From Nilaparvata lugens (lineage: Eukaryota; Arthropoda; Insecta; Hemiptera; Delphacidae), in NCBI RefSeq assembly GCF_014356525.2, contig NC_052507.1:8239568-8303567 (forward strand): a stretch of DNA of 64,000 bases, given 5' to 3'. Within the stretch, counting starts at the first letter, position 1; the number at the start of each line of letters is the position of its first letter. Of this stretch, positions 23,448-33,041 are shown piece by piece. Under the pieces are notes generated by a model that saw only the letters and a list, made by a program, of their open reading frames with translations, was not told where the DNA came from and searched no databases. A program made the translations under genes and the position numbers.

Positions 23448-23689
23448 AACACATTTTTTCTCTTTTTCACTCTATTTTTCTTTAAGTTTCTATTATGTTC
23501 AACTTGATTATTTTGTTTGTCTCCCATTTTCCAACAATATTCTCTCTATATAATTCCTATTTCAATTAATTAATGAAAAAAACATTATTCTTCATAAATT
23601 CTAACATAACATGAAATAACTGTTCCCCTATAACCCTCCCCTCAGGGAGAAAAAGCTGTATTTTTCACTCTAGATATACAAATAACTAT

Positions 23690-24260
23690 TTTCATTCAAT
23701 TTTCCCACATAAAAAAGAATCATGAATCTTATCGTTTCAATTATATGTGTAGTTGATTTATACCAGCATAACTTTATCTCACTGTATTCTGTAATTTTTA
23801 TTCCATTTCTTTTCTCACCACTAGAATTTTTATTATTTTATCAATTTTCCCACAAATAATGAATAATTATAACATCAGAACCTAATCGTTTTCATATTGT
23901 GTATAGTTGATTTATACTAGTTTTATTTTTCTCACTGTGTTTTGTCATTTTTATTTTGTTGTTTTCTAACCTGTATTTTTATTGCTTCCCTTTTTCTCAC
24001 AATACCAGTATTATTTTTCCTTACTGTCTTCTTTTATCCTTATTTTATTTGTTTTCTCAACACTTGTATTCTTATTATTTTCCTTTTTTCTCACAGTACC
24101 AGTATTATTTTTGTTACAGTGTTTTGTCATTCTTATTTTATTTGTTTTCTCATCACTTTTTTGTATTTTATTTATTTCTTCTTCCTCTCAAATAAAACAT
24201 TATAACACAATTTCATTTTGCATTTTATTTTATTTTCTCACAAATAATATAAATTTTAAC
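23690..24260. repeat. Degenerate AT-rich tandem repeats
   Basis: A ~155-bp unit (AATTTTCCCACA, GTATAGTTGATTTATAC, TTTTTCTCACTG) recurs near 23695 and 23845. From 23940 a ~105-bp T-rich unit (TTTTCTCACA(A/G)TACCAGTATT, ATCCTTATTTTATTTGTTTT) recurs at least twice. Hydrophobic open frames here are artefacts of T-rich sequence. Confidence 0.55.
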
Positions 24261-24410
24261 AAGCAAACCTATAACAGGAATCACTTTGGATGTGTCCACA
24301 GAGATGTTTGGCTGATAGCCGAGAGTGTGCGTGCGTGTGTGTGTAGTGGTGCAGTTAGTAGTGGTGAGTTGGACCGATGACCCACTTTGGATTTAGCTGA
24401 TTCGGCAACA

Positions 24411-24486
24411 ATGCCAGGCACTGAAGCGGCCGCCGCGTCCGTTGATTCGGGCGAGGAAAGCGATTTTTGGCCAAACATTGGAGCAG
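24411..24486 (+). CDS. Putative first coding exon of an unidentified host gene
   Basis: Seen: a CpG-rich patch unlike its AT-rich surroundings contains an ATG in good context (GCAACAATGCC). It opens 25 codons, MPGTEAAAASVDSGEESDFW followed by PNIGA, and then a consensus splice donor, GCAG|GTCAGT at 24486/24487. After the donor the sequence turns AT-rich and the frame closes within 11 codons. The preceding ~100 bp are GT-rich and could be a 5' UTR. The acidic, low-complexity N-terminus gives no family assignment. Inference: the start of a plus-strand gene whose next exon lies beyond the repeats; no matching downstream exon was found in the window. Confidence 0.35.
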
Positions 24487-24719
24487 GTCAGTTCTTGAAA
24501 TTAAATATATGAATAGATAAATTAATAATGGATAGGCAAATTGAATGAATAAATCGATAAATGAATTTATTTCCTCCTCAAACTGCAAAACATTTAAGGA
24601 GAAAGATTGTTTTTTTATGGGGCTACTCTTAAATATATATGAAAATTAGAGATCCAAGTATCCTTTTAAAATTGTTCAATCACGACAATTATAAATGGGT
24701 ACTTAGATTTCTTATTTTT

Positions 24720-24963
24720 ACTCTAATATTGGCGTATGAAGGAGGCTCCTTTTTCCTTTTCTATTATCCTTGAAATGCAAAATTTCCAAAAACCTTGAAT
24801 ATACGTCGACGCGCAATTGAAAAAGGAACATACCTGTCAAATTTCATGAAAATCTATTACCGCGTTTCGCGTTAAATGCGCAACATAAAAACATTTAAAC
24901 ATTAAGAGAAATTCCAAACCGTCGACTTGAATCTTAGACCTCACTTCGCTCGGTCAATTAATT
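24720..24963 (+). repeat. Dispersed family G, ~245 bp, copy 1
   Basis: The copy runs from CTCTAATATTGGCGTATGAA through GAAGGAGGCTCCTTTTTCC, ACGTCGACGCGCAATTGAAA and CTGTCAAATTTCATGAAAAT to GACCTCACTTCGCTCGGTCA. A full minus-strand copy lies at 39783-40046, and a right-half copy at 34671-34796. No open frame is present. The family is unclassified. Confidence 0.65.
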
Positions 24964-25410
24964 TTTCTTCTAAGAAGGAGAATAAAGATTATCTCAATTT
25001 GAACTCCAATAGAATAAAACAATCCAACTTGACTTTAAATTTTCAAAATCGCTCATCAACATCATGCGTTGCAAAAAATTCAAGGAAAGTTGACTAATTT
25101 AAACTCTACCGGGTTACCTAATGTAACACCAATTACAAAACTGATGTATGATTTGAAATCATTCATTTAAAGAATCATAAATAAATCATAATTCAATCAC
25201 AATTAATCAAAACTGGGGGAGGAACAGTTCATTCTTGAATTCAAACTGAAATAAAAATTCCGACGCAATATGGCTATGAGTTGAAATACCCAATAAAAAT
25301 GTAAGCTTCTCTATTCTACTATCTTCTATATTCTTGAACATAGGATGAAAAATCTATAGTTTAGGAGTTTTCCCTGTCTTGAGTTACAAAAGACGAAGTT
25401 ATAAAAAGAT
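24964..25410. other. Intergenic DNA, nothing recognised
   Basis: AT-rich, without coding or repeat signal that I can support. Confidence 0.4.
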
Positions 25411-25680
25411 TTACCCGGTCGTGTGTTAATGGGAAGGATATTTCATATCCTTCTAAGAGAATCGACAATTATTTGTTGAAACACCGCCGATCTATGAAGT
25501 TACATCACATTATTATACTATCGTTATTCTAATTGCATTCTATATTTATTCTCATTGATTAATCATCTATACTTTGTGAAATTCGTTGAATAACTAGCAT
25601 TTTCGTCATTTAATGTAAATTGGTGTATAAGCCAGTAAATATTGTAACATACATAAATAAAGAAATCTAATCTAATCTAG
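25411..25680 (+). mobile_element. LINE 3' end with (TCTAA)n tail, copy 2
   Basis: Second copy of the element at 901-1163, sharing CGTGTGTTAATGGGAAGGAT, ATCGACAATTATTTGTTGAA, ACACCGCCGAT and ACATAAATAAAGAAATCTAA. Indels distinguish the two. Only the 3' part is present. Confidence 0.6.
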
Positions 25681-25717
25681 AAAAAACAGTTTAGAGCCAT
25701 GAGCAGAAATTCCCAAT

Positions 25718-25890
25718 CAAATTTCAAGCTGAAAGATCTCAAACAGACAGATAAATGACGTTCTAGACCTCTGTCAAATTTCAAGCTAAGAGATCTCAAA
25801 CAGACAGATAAATGACGTTCTAGACCTCTGTCAAATTTCAAGCTGAAAGATCTCAAACAGACAGATAAATGACGTTCTAGACTTCTGCTA
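25718..25890. repeat. 57-bp tandem repeat, three copies
   Basis: TCAAATTTCAAGCTGAAAGA, TCTCAAACAGACAGATAAAT and GACGTTCTAGACCTCTG form each unit. Copies are nearly identical. Confidence 0.85.
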
Positions 25891-26420
25891 CAATGAAGAT
25901 GTTATCAGACAAACATTTCAGTAATTGTTCCCACAATTAAGTGGTCAGCACACCGACTACGATAATCCTTATCTCGAAAATAATTACACACCTTTAAAAA
26001 GCGTAACTGTATTTTCAAACAGTGTATTTAGCGGCCGGCTCCTGTATTGCGAGGGGAACTGGATCATTCCTACCGTGCTACCCACTTTAAACTGTCAGCG
26101 TTTGTAATCACGCTTCCCTGCTGAATCTTTAGAAGCCTCCTATTCCACCAATGCTGACACGAGTGAATCTAACTGCAGCATATAAATGGTGGTTAAACAG
26201 GAAGGTTTAGGTGTTCGGAAGCAGTTAATTGCTGGCCTAGACGCTTAATTAACCGAATTAACGGCCGGTCAAGTTGACCGCTGACTTGAGGATGGAGATC
26301 GGAAGGTGATAGCGAGTTCTCAAGTCCGCTAAGCAGCTAAGCACGGTGTAAATCTGATGCTTTGTTTGAAGCTCGGAGCGTTCGTGAGCTAAGCTCGTGC
26401 CCATTGTGAAGACAGTCGTG
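25891..26420. other. Intergenic DNA, nothing recognised
   Basis: This is somewhat less AT-rich than its surroundings. No domain, splice pattern or repeat family was identified. Confidence 0.4.
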
Positions 26421-26524
26421 TCAGGTGTTGAAGATTGCTACGGGAATAGAAAGATGGTTACTTCTTGCTGAAATCTGGAGGGATAGTAAGACTGTTGAAA
26501 CGGTTCTCCTGATTCTGCAGACTA

Positions 26525-27165
26525 TAATGTCTGTAGTAGCGTTGAAATCGTTGAAAGAACTAGTTAAGAAGTTGATAAAAATGATAGACAATTTAATGTG
26601 TGCTAGTAGCGATGAAATCGTTGAAAGAACTGGTTAACTTGTTGATAGAAATAATAGACAACTTGATAGACAATAATGTCTGCTAGAAGCGTTGAAATCG
26701 TTGAAAGAAGGAGTTGATAGAAATAATAGACAACTTGGTAGACAATAAAGTCACAGAATAGGTACAGAATGGAAACTTGTAATAAAACGCCTATCTAACC
26801 AATGCTTTTTACATGACGCAAAACCTAGACACGTCACGTGAGCTTGGGAACTTCCTATTCTGGTCTTCTGATTGGATCGTGGCAGTGAATGAGATCAATT
26901 GATTCGGATCATTTAAGTGATCCGAACCTAACATCAATACTATTACAATGCGGCGCTTCCTAACAAGATGGCGGATTTTTGCGTCAGGGTACTAGCCAAG
27001 TTTCCATACTGTATGTATACTGTGATAAAGTCTGCTAGTAGCGTTGAAATTGTTGAAAGAACGAGTTAAGGAGTTGATAGGAATAATATACAACTTGATA
27101 GACAATAATGTCTGCTAGTAGCGTTGAAATTGTTGAAAGAACGAGTTAAGGAGTTGATAAAAATA
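26525..27165. repeat. ~85-bp minisatellite interrupted by a MITE
   Basis: Units contain GTCTGCTAGTAGCGTTGAAA, TCGTTGAAAGAACGAGTTAA and AATAATAGACAACTTGATAG. Three units precede 26745 and two follow 27032. The interruption is the element at 26752-27024. Confidence 0.8.
26752..27024. mobile_element. 273-bp MITE with 28-bp inverted repeats and 7-bp target duplication
   Basis: The left end is CACAGAATAGGTACAGAATG followed by GAAACTTG. The right end is CAAGTTTC followed by CATACTGTATGTATACTGTG, its imperfect complement. ATAAAGT flanks both ends (26745-26751 and 27025-27031). The element sits inside a minisatellite whose other units show the empty site. An internal hairpin (GATTCGGATCA...TGATCCGAAC) is present. 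There is no transposase. The target length is close to the 8 bp of hAT elements, but the superfamily is uncertain. Confidence 0.75.
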
Positions 27166-27274
27166 ATCAGCTGACAAGTGATTACACAGATGTGCGGAGA
27201 AGCCAGTATGCTATGTATTTGTATAAGGTCTATAGTTTCAATCAAAGATTTTAAAGAGGTCTGCATCTTTAAGC

Positions 27275-27445
27275 TGGGTTTACACCAAAGTTATTAAAAA
27301 ATGTTTATAACCTAATAGTTATAGATTCTATTAGATTAAACGGAAGTTGACAAACACACATCTTCATCATGTGTATGATAAGTTATGTTCAATCTAATAT
27401 AATCTATTAGGATTGAGTTATTAACATTTTGTTAATAGCAGCAAA
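27275..27445. repeat. Small foldback
   Basis: AAAATGTTTATAACCTAATA and TAGATTCTATTAGATT pair with AATCTAATATAATCTATTAG and GAGTTATTAACATTTT around a centre near 27360. The outer GGGTTTACACC resembles a MITE end, but the right end is unclear. Confidence 0.5.
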
Positions 27446-27788
27446 AATAGCTAATCGCAGCTTGATGGTCTTTTGTTTCAATATTTTGTTTTGCAGTAAT
27501 GGTATTATTATGCGTGCCCATTACTATCAATATTCTCACATTCGAAAAACTAATTTAATGATTGAAAATAAACAAATGAACTAAATAATGCTGGAGAAAT
27601 TATAATATCTTTGATTGTAAAAAATTAATTTTCATCACATAGAAAGATTATCACGGAACTGGATGAATTATATCACATGGAATACAAATTCAAACGTGAA
27701 CTGAGTTTGTTAACATTTAAAACAAGTGACATCAGGTACTTGTGGATGAGAATACTGCGTGAGGTCTACCGTTCACAGAACTACTAGT
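27446..27788. other. Intergenic DNA, nothing recognised
   Basis: AT-rich with no supported feature. Confidence 0.4.
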
Positions 27789-29168
27789 ACAAATTTATTG
27801 ATCTAATAATAACAGTTCATTTTTGTTTAAAATAACCAATTATATTTTATTAACCAAGAAATTATACTTTTCAATGATATCAATCAATTTTCATAATTAA
27901 GATGAAATATTTTGTTAATTAATCATATTTCTACATTGTTAAAAAGAAAATCTGGCAACAGAGCAAAGCGAGAAAGAGATAGCACTATCCACTTTGTTGA
28001 ATGATAGATCCTTGTCTACCAATACCTTTGCTAATCAAACACTGCCATCATAGAATAGATTCCTCGGTTTTCACGATTGCCCCTGATTGGTAAAAATCCA
28101 TAAAAACATACTGCAACTTTAATCTCTGTGTTACTTAACCGCCTCTCAATATTGAAGAAAATTGGATGAATATTGTTATATTCAATTGTTTTCAATGTGA
28201 CTGGAGAACTCATGTCTTTTACGATTAAATAATAACCGAACAAGACCTGTTTCTGTGTCTATTGTTACATTTTTTTCATCGCTTCTCTCATTATACGGGA
28301 AATTTCCCATTACACCACAAACGTCCTTCAATAGTTAGTATAGACTCGAATGCGGCTAATATTCAATTATGAACAAATTATAGTCTGCTCATATTACAGC
28401 TATCATATAGCTTCTACCCTGTAAGGTTCCCAATTGAATTGTTGAAGATCATCAAGTCTGATAGTTAAGATTTAAAAATTAGTTTATTGGCTATTTCATA
28501 AGCTACGGTATCTCAATGGATTCATAACTTCTTCTTATATTTTAATACGCACTGGATGGATAATTTTGTACTCTGTATTTCAATAGAATATTGTTGAAGA
28601 TAGATCTTAACGTTGATCACTAAGATTCTATTCAATTATCTAATATTGTAAACAATACTGAGTGAGAAAGTGAGAATACTCATTTTCTGCAACCATATAC
28701 TTGAGTTCTTCACAAAGTTCAAAGTACGTACAGTATTCCACTATCACTATGATCCCATCAATGGGAGTTCTTAATCTTCTTCTTCTTCTTCTTCCTTTGA
28801 TTATTCTCTCCTCTTTCTCCTTAACATGATTGTCATGAGTCTTTTTTTCCAATTATTCAATGCATCTAGTAGAGAAACTACATTGATCAATTAACTCTCA
28901 ACAAGATAATATTCAAATCATCCAGAAGTCACTTCACATAAAATCAGTCAACAGATCTCTGATTGCGATGCTCAATGACTTGAGGCTACCAGTTTTTATG
29001 GGTAGATAAGTGATTTATGGGAATTGCTGAATGATACAGAGGCAAGATAATGCAGGTTGACATTTCTGCAACTAGCTGACAAGTCTACTTGCCTCATTTC
29101 ATGCTATTTGCTTCTCGTCAACTTACCCGCATGGCATGCCTGTTGCTACTCATTAACTTGCCTCATGG
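27789..29168. repeat. Segmental tandem duplication, copy A (cut by the LTR element)
   Basis: The segment matches 34865-36330 through its whole length. It includes the long MITE A body (27789-28052), the block GGTTTTCACGATTGCCCCTG, a TTC tract of only five units (28779-28796), and about three units of the 34-bp minisatellite before the LTR at 29169. The MITE right end has lost its terminal bases in this copy. No gene is recognised in it. Confidence 0.85.
29165..29168. repeat. Target site duplication ATGG (left)
   Basis: ATGG directly precedes the 5' LTR (TGTCAC...) and directly follows the 3' LTR (...GTGATA) at 34667-34670. A 4-bp duplication is normal for Ty3/gypsy-type integration. Confidence 0.8.
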
Positions 29169-29352
29169 TGTCACAAAGTAAATTGTGACGAGAAAATAAT
29201 AAATAATATTATTGAAAGACGCTCGGCTATCAGCAATGCTAGCCGACCGCGGAGATAAGGGAGGTACCGATGGCGCACCATCTTCCGCGCATCAAGTCGA
29301 TTTCCACCGCCTCTGGCGGCGGCTCAACTCCATCCCCTCCACTTTGGGGGAG

Positions 29353-29360
29353 TATAAAAG
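29353..29360 (+). promoter_or_regulatory. LTR TATA box (5' LTR)
   Basis: TATAAAAG lies in a GC-rich context (GGGAGTATAAAAGGCCGG). The same box is at 33224-33231 in the 3' LTR. Initiation about 30 bases downstream, near GCTCACAA, would place the whole 47-bp array inside the transcribed leader; this start site is inferred. Confidence 0.7.
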
Positions 29361-29409
29361 GCCGGACGAGCCCCAGACCACAGCATTCCGCTCACAAACC
29401 TTCCTGCTC

Positions 29410-30385
29410 CTGGTACAGCGGCCCGTTGGCTGCCGTACGTCCCCGACCTCCTGCCCTGGTACAGCGGCCCGTTGGCTGCCGTACGTCCCTAACCTTCCAT
29501 CCCCCTAGGGCACAGCGGACCGTTGTCTGCCGTCCCTGTCCTCCCATCTACCTAGGGCACAGCGGACCGTTGTCTGCCGTCCCTGTCCTCCTATCCACCT
29601 AGGGCACAGCGGACCGTTGTCTGCCGTCCCTGACCTCCCAACTCCCTAGGGCACAGCGGACCGTTGTCTGCCGTCCCTGTCCTCCCATTTCCCCAGGGCA
29701 CAGCGGACCGTTGTCTGCCGTCCCTGACCTCCCATCTCCCTAGGGCACAGCGGACCGTTGTCTGCCGTCCCTGACCTCCCATCCCCTAGGGCACAGCGGA
29801 CCGTTGTCTGCCGTCCCTATCCTCCCATTTCCTCAGGGCACAGCGGACCGTTGTCTGCCGTCCCTGTCCTCCCATTTCCCCAGGGCACAGCGGACCGTTG
29901 TCTGCCGTCCCTGACCTCCCATTCCCCTAGGGCACAGCGGACCGTTGTCTGCCGTCCCTGTCCTCCCATCTCCCTAGGGCACAGCGGACCGTTGTCTGCC
30001 GTCCTGTCCTCCCATTTCCCCAGGGCACAGCGGACCGTTGTCTGCCGTCCCTGTCCTCCCATCTCCCTAGGGCACAGCGGACCGTTGTCTGCCATCCCTA
30101 TTCTTCCATCCCCTCAGGGCACAGCGGACCGTTGTCTGCTGTCCCTATTCTTCCTTCTCCCCGGGGCACAGCGGACCGTTGTCTGCCGTCCCTATTCTTC
30201 CTTCTCCCCAGGGCACAGCGGACCGTTGTCTGCCGTCCCTATTCTTCCTTCTCCCCAGGGCACAGCGGACCGTTGTCTGCCGTCCCTATTCTTCCTTCTC
30301 CCCAGGGCACAGCGGACCGTTGTCTGCCGTCCCTACTCTTCCTTCTCCCCAGGGCACAGCGGACCATTGTCTGCCGTCCCTATTC
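29410..30385 (+). repeat. ~47-bp GC-rich tandem array inside the 5' LTR
   Basis: Each unit has an invariant part GGCACAGCGGACCGTTGTCT then GCCGTCCCT, and a variable pyrimidine part (ACCTCCCATCTCC, GTCCTCCCATTTCC or ATTCTTCCTTCTCC). Nineteen such units follow two variants with TGGTACAGCGGCCCGTTGGC. Variable parts are not shuffled evenly: the TTCTTCC type is confined to the 3' end. The unit length is not a multiple of three and both strands lack stops, so the long open frames here (for example 29758-30714) are not evidence of protein. Confidence 0.92.
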
Positions 30386-30666
30386 TTTCTGTCCTTCCTT
30401 TTCCTACTCCACTGGAGCGGAACCGAGGCTGTAAGGCCGATACAAAATTACATCAAAGTGGTGTCATCAGAGAAGAGAGCGACCTTCACGCCGTCAGAAG
30501 CACCAGGAGGTGCTGTTCACGCCAGCTGAGGGACAAAGAAGAAGGAAGAGGAACTTCGACTTGCCTCCTTTCCCCGCCCACATTACGACTGAGCGAAGTC
30601 ATCCAGGAGCAACACCTGGGTATCAATCACCCACCTCTGAAGCTACTCAGGGTGTACGTGATAGAT

Positions 30667-30684
30667 TGGCGCCCAACGTGGGGC
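30667..30684 (+). other. Primer binding site, tRNA-Lys (CTT)
   Basis: TGGCGCCCAACGTGGGGC is the exact complement of the 3' 18 nucleotides of cytosolic tRNA-Lys(CTT) as I know it from animals, including the terminal CCA. It begins three bases after the 5' LTR, the normal spacing for retroelement minus-strand priming. Confidence 0.85.
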
Positions 30685-30706
30685 ACGAGGCAACAAAGTA
30701 AGAATC

Positions 30707-32376
30707 ATGAGTGAACAGGGAGAGTCTGATACAGATGTTCAACTCCAGGAGCTGACAGAGGATCAGTCGTTCGAGGGCATAAACCCCGAGGTGATAACCG
30801 ACCCCAGAGTTTCCTGGATCTATAGATTGAAAAAGGATGAGGCATTCAATCTTCTACAAGATTGGGGCATAGTGTCATCTGGAACACTTGCTGAGTTGAG
30901 AAAGTTGTTAGTAGAACAACATAAGAAGATGACTGTACGTTATCCCAGCCCTAGACCTGGTATAATGAGCAGAAGCAGTGGGGAGACTGGACACTCAGCA
31001 ACAGGTACTCATGCTGAAGTTGGAACCAACATTCACCCAAACCCCCTCATGGACCCAGGGGCGGTATGTGACAAAGTAAGAAGCTGGAGACTGTCATTCG
31101 ATGGCCAATCAGATGCTCCCAGCTTCTTAGAAAGGCTAGACGAGCTACAACAAGCTTATGGGCTCACTGGCAACCAACTACTAGTCGCGCTACCTGAGTT
31201 ACTGGTTGGTAAAGCTACTCTATGGATGCGTAATCGTCGTGACCAGTGGAAATCATGGGACAATTTTGTGACAGATTTCAGATCACGCTACTACCCACTT
31301 ACCTATGAGGAGGACCTCGAGAATCTAATTCAGGCAAGGAAGCAAGGGAAGGTGAATTGTTTGACGAATTTCTCGAAGATGTACTGACACTCATGAGGCG
31401 TCGAGGAGGTTTCACAGACGAAAATAAATTACAGAGAGTGTATAAGAATCTCCTCCCACGATACAAATTGTATATTCGGCAATCAGATGTTCATAGTATC
31501 AATGAATTGGAAAAATTCGCGAGGGAGTATGAACAAATAAAAGCAGAGGAGAAACAGAATAGACAGAATTCGAGAGTTCACATGATTGAGGACACGAAAA
31601 AGATTACAAGGCTCAAGGTTGAGACAGTTATAACCCCTACTAGTAACAGACCATCTCTTAGTGAGTCTGAACCCATGTGTGGGCAATACAAGACCGGGGC
31701 ACTGGAGATCACACTGTCCCGATATCCACCATGTAAAAGGAGCGGAAAGAGAGCACTGAAATGTGTCTGTGATGAGCAGAAGGAGAATAAAACTCTGAAC
31801 AAGACAGCAGTGATGCGAACGGCACACAGGATTCCTGTGATTGAAGAGTCATCAAGGGACAACAGACTATTCATTACTGTGACAATCGGTGGTAAAAAGT
31901 GTCGGGCATTGCTAGATAGTGGCGCTGAAGCTAATTATATGAGTAATGAGGTTTATGAAGTTCTCCGGAAAATAGGGATGATACGGGAAGAACCAGCACA
32001 TCACCACGCAATATTAGCTGATGGACGATCTACCCCATTAAATGGGAAGCTGACAACTAATGTATCTATAGGACAAATCACAGTTCCACTAGTGGCGTCT
32101 ATAATGGAAGGACTTGGACAAGAGCTGCTATTAGGCATGGAATTTATGCGTGAAAACAGAGTGAATATTCACACATTCACGAGAGAGGTAGAGTGGGATC
32201 CTCCCCAATTGAATCCTCCAAGTCAGCGAATTATGTCGCGATCTCTCTTATTGGGGACTAAGACAACAGCAGTCCCAACAATATCAGCTGTAGACTCCAA
32301 ATCTCCGGACAACAAGAGTCGGAACAAAAGGAGGTTCAAGCAGGTTGGTTTGAACAGAGTCGAACCCATGCCTTAA
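30707..32376 (+). pseudogene. gag-pro: Gag-protease reading frame with one frame change
   Basis: The first frame (30707-31387) begins with an ATG 23 bases after the primer site. Residues 41-69 resemble a SAP motif (LKKDEAF... then GTLAELRKLL). From about residue 128 a retrotransposon Gag capsid-like region follows (WRLSFDG, LWMRNRRDQW, YYPLTYEEDL). Near 31346-31352 the capsid homology continues in another frame, which stays open to 32376 (FLEDVL, MRRRGGF). A single-base indel in a G/A run separates them, either a mutation, a sequencing error or, less likely, programmed frameshifting. Further on, a retropepsin domain carries ALLDSGAEANYM (catalytic Asp codon 31915-31917) and the LLLGMEFM motif near 32128. 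This protein would package the RNA and mature Gag. It lacks pol. Confidence 0.8.
31670..31722 (+). pseudogene. Out-of-frame remnant of a CCHC zinc knuckle
   Basis: In the main frame the expected nucleocapsid zinc knuckle reads as a disrupted segment starting MCGQYKTG. In the neighbouring frame the second half of a knuckle is legible as PGHWRSHCP (His codon at 31700). Two small indels of opposite sign around it would explain this. No repaired sequence is proposed. Confidence 0.5.
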
Positions 32377-33027
32377 TTGATAGAAAGGCGGAGTTGTCAT
32401 ATATTCCAAGGCAAGCATCCTGGGGCAACATAGTGATGGATCACAGGGAAGAGATGACTGACTCTGAATGGCAGGCCACGATTCATGCTTCAGCCACCAA
32501 CACAAGTGGTAACTCCAAGAGGGATATGGAAAATACAAAACCACCACCCCCTGTCATGGATGTGAAAGAGTTAATGCCACCATTGACTGTCATGGATGTG
32601 AAAGAGACAACACCACCCCCCACTGCCATGGATGTGAGGAGTCCATGCCACCCTCAACGGATATGGACATAGAAGAGCCAACACAGTCTTCGACCATCAG
32701 GAGTAGTCCCACCGTCCCAGGCTCCCAGACCAGGCCCCTCTCGAAATAAGGATCCGGTGATGTTCACCGCAACACAACACCAGGAAAGCGCAAACGGCTG
32801 GCAAGCCACGTATAAAATCCAATTACCGATGGACGGCGTAAATATGTGCCCATAGACCAGGCATAGATGATGCCTATAGGCAGTGGCATACACCTCTAAA
32901 GGTGATGCCTGAGCGGCATACACCTCTTAAAGTGATGCCTGAGAGGTGTACACCTCTTAAGGTGATGCCTAGATGCTCACGCCTTTTAAGGTGGTGCCAT
33001 GAGGGCTCCGAACACCCCCCCCCCCCC
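32377..33027 (+). other. Internal 3' region of the LTR element with short repeats, no pol
   Basis: An open frame at 32394-32672 has a proline-rich repeat (PPPPVMDVKE, PPLTVMDVKE, PPPTAMDV) from a ~33-bp DNA repeat at 32545-32690. At 32868-32998 a ~34-bp repeat (CATACACCTCTTAAGGTGAT) occurs four or five times. A run of 13 Cs ends the region at 33015-33027. No reverse transcriptase or integrase motif is visible in any frame. Whether the proline-rich frame is expressed is unknown. Confidence 0.6.
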
Positions 33028-33041
33028 AAGTAGGAGTGGGG
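33028..33041 (+). other. Polypurine tract
   Basis: AAGTAGGAGTGGGG sits directly before the 3' LTR. It is purine-rich except for two Ts and occupies the position required for plus-strand priming. Confidence 0.65.

Larger units (their letters stand above)
29169..30663 (+). repeat. 5' LTR (1495 bp)
   Basis: The LTR starts TGTCACAAAGTAAATTGTGA, itself an inverted repeat, and ends GTGATA three bases before the primer site. It contains a TATA box at 29353-29360 and, downstream of it, a ~47-bp tandem array (19 units plus two leading variants) filling about two thirds of the LTR. The matching 3' LTR is 130 bp longer, mostly because it has three more units. Confidence 0.92.

Noticed and set aside
29758..30714. 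A 318-codon open frame through the 5' LTR array into the gag start
   Set aside because: The 47-bp unit lacks stops in several frames on both strands, the peptide is pure repeat translation, and the real gag start lies in another frame at 30707.
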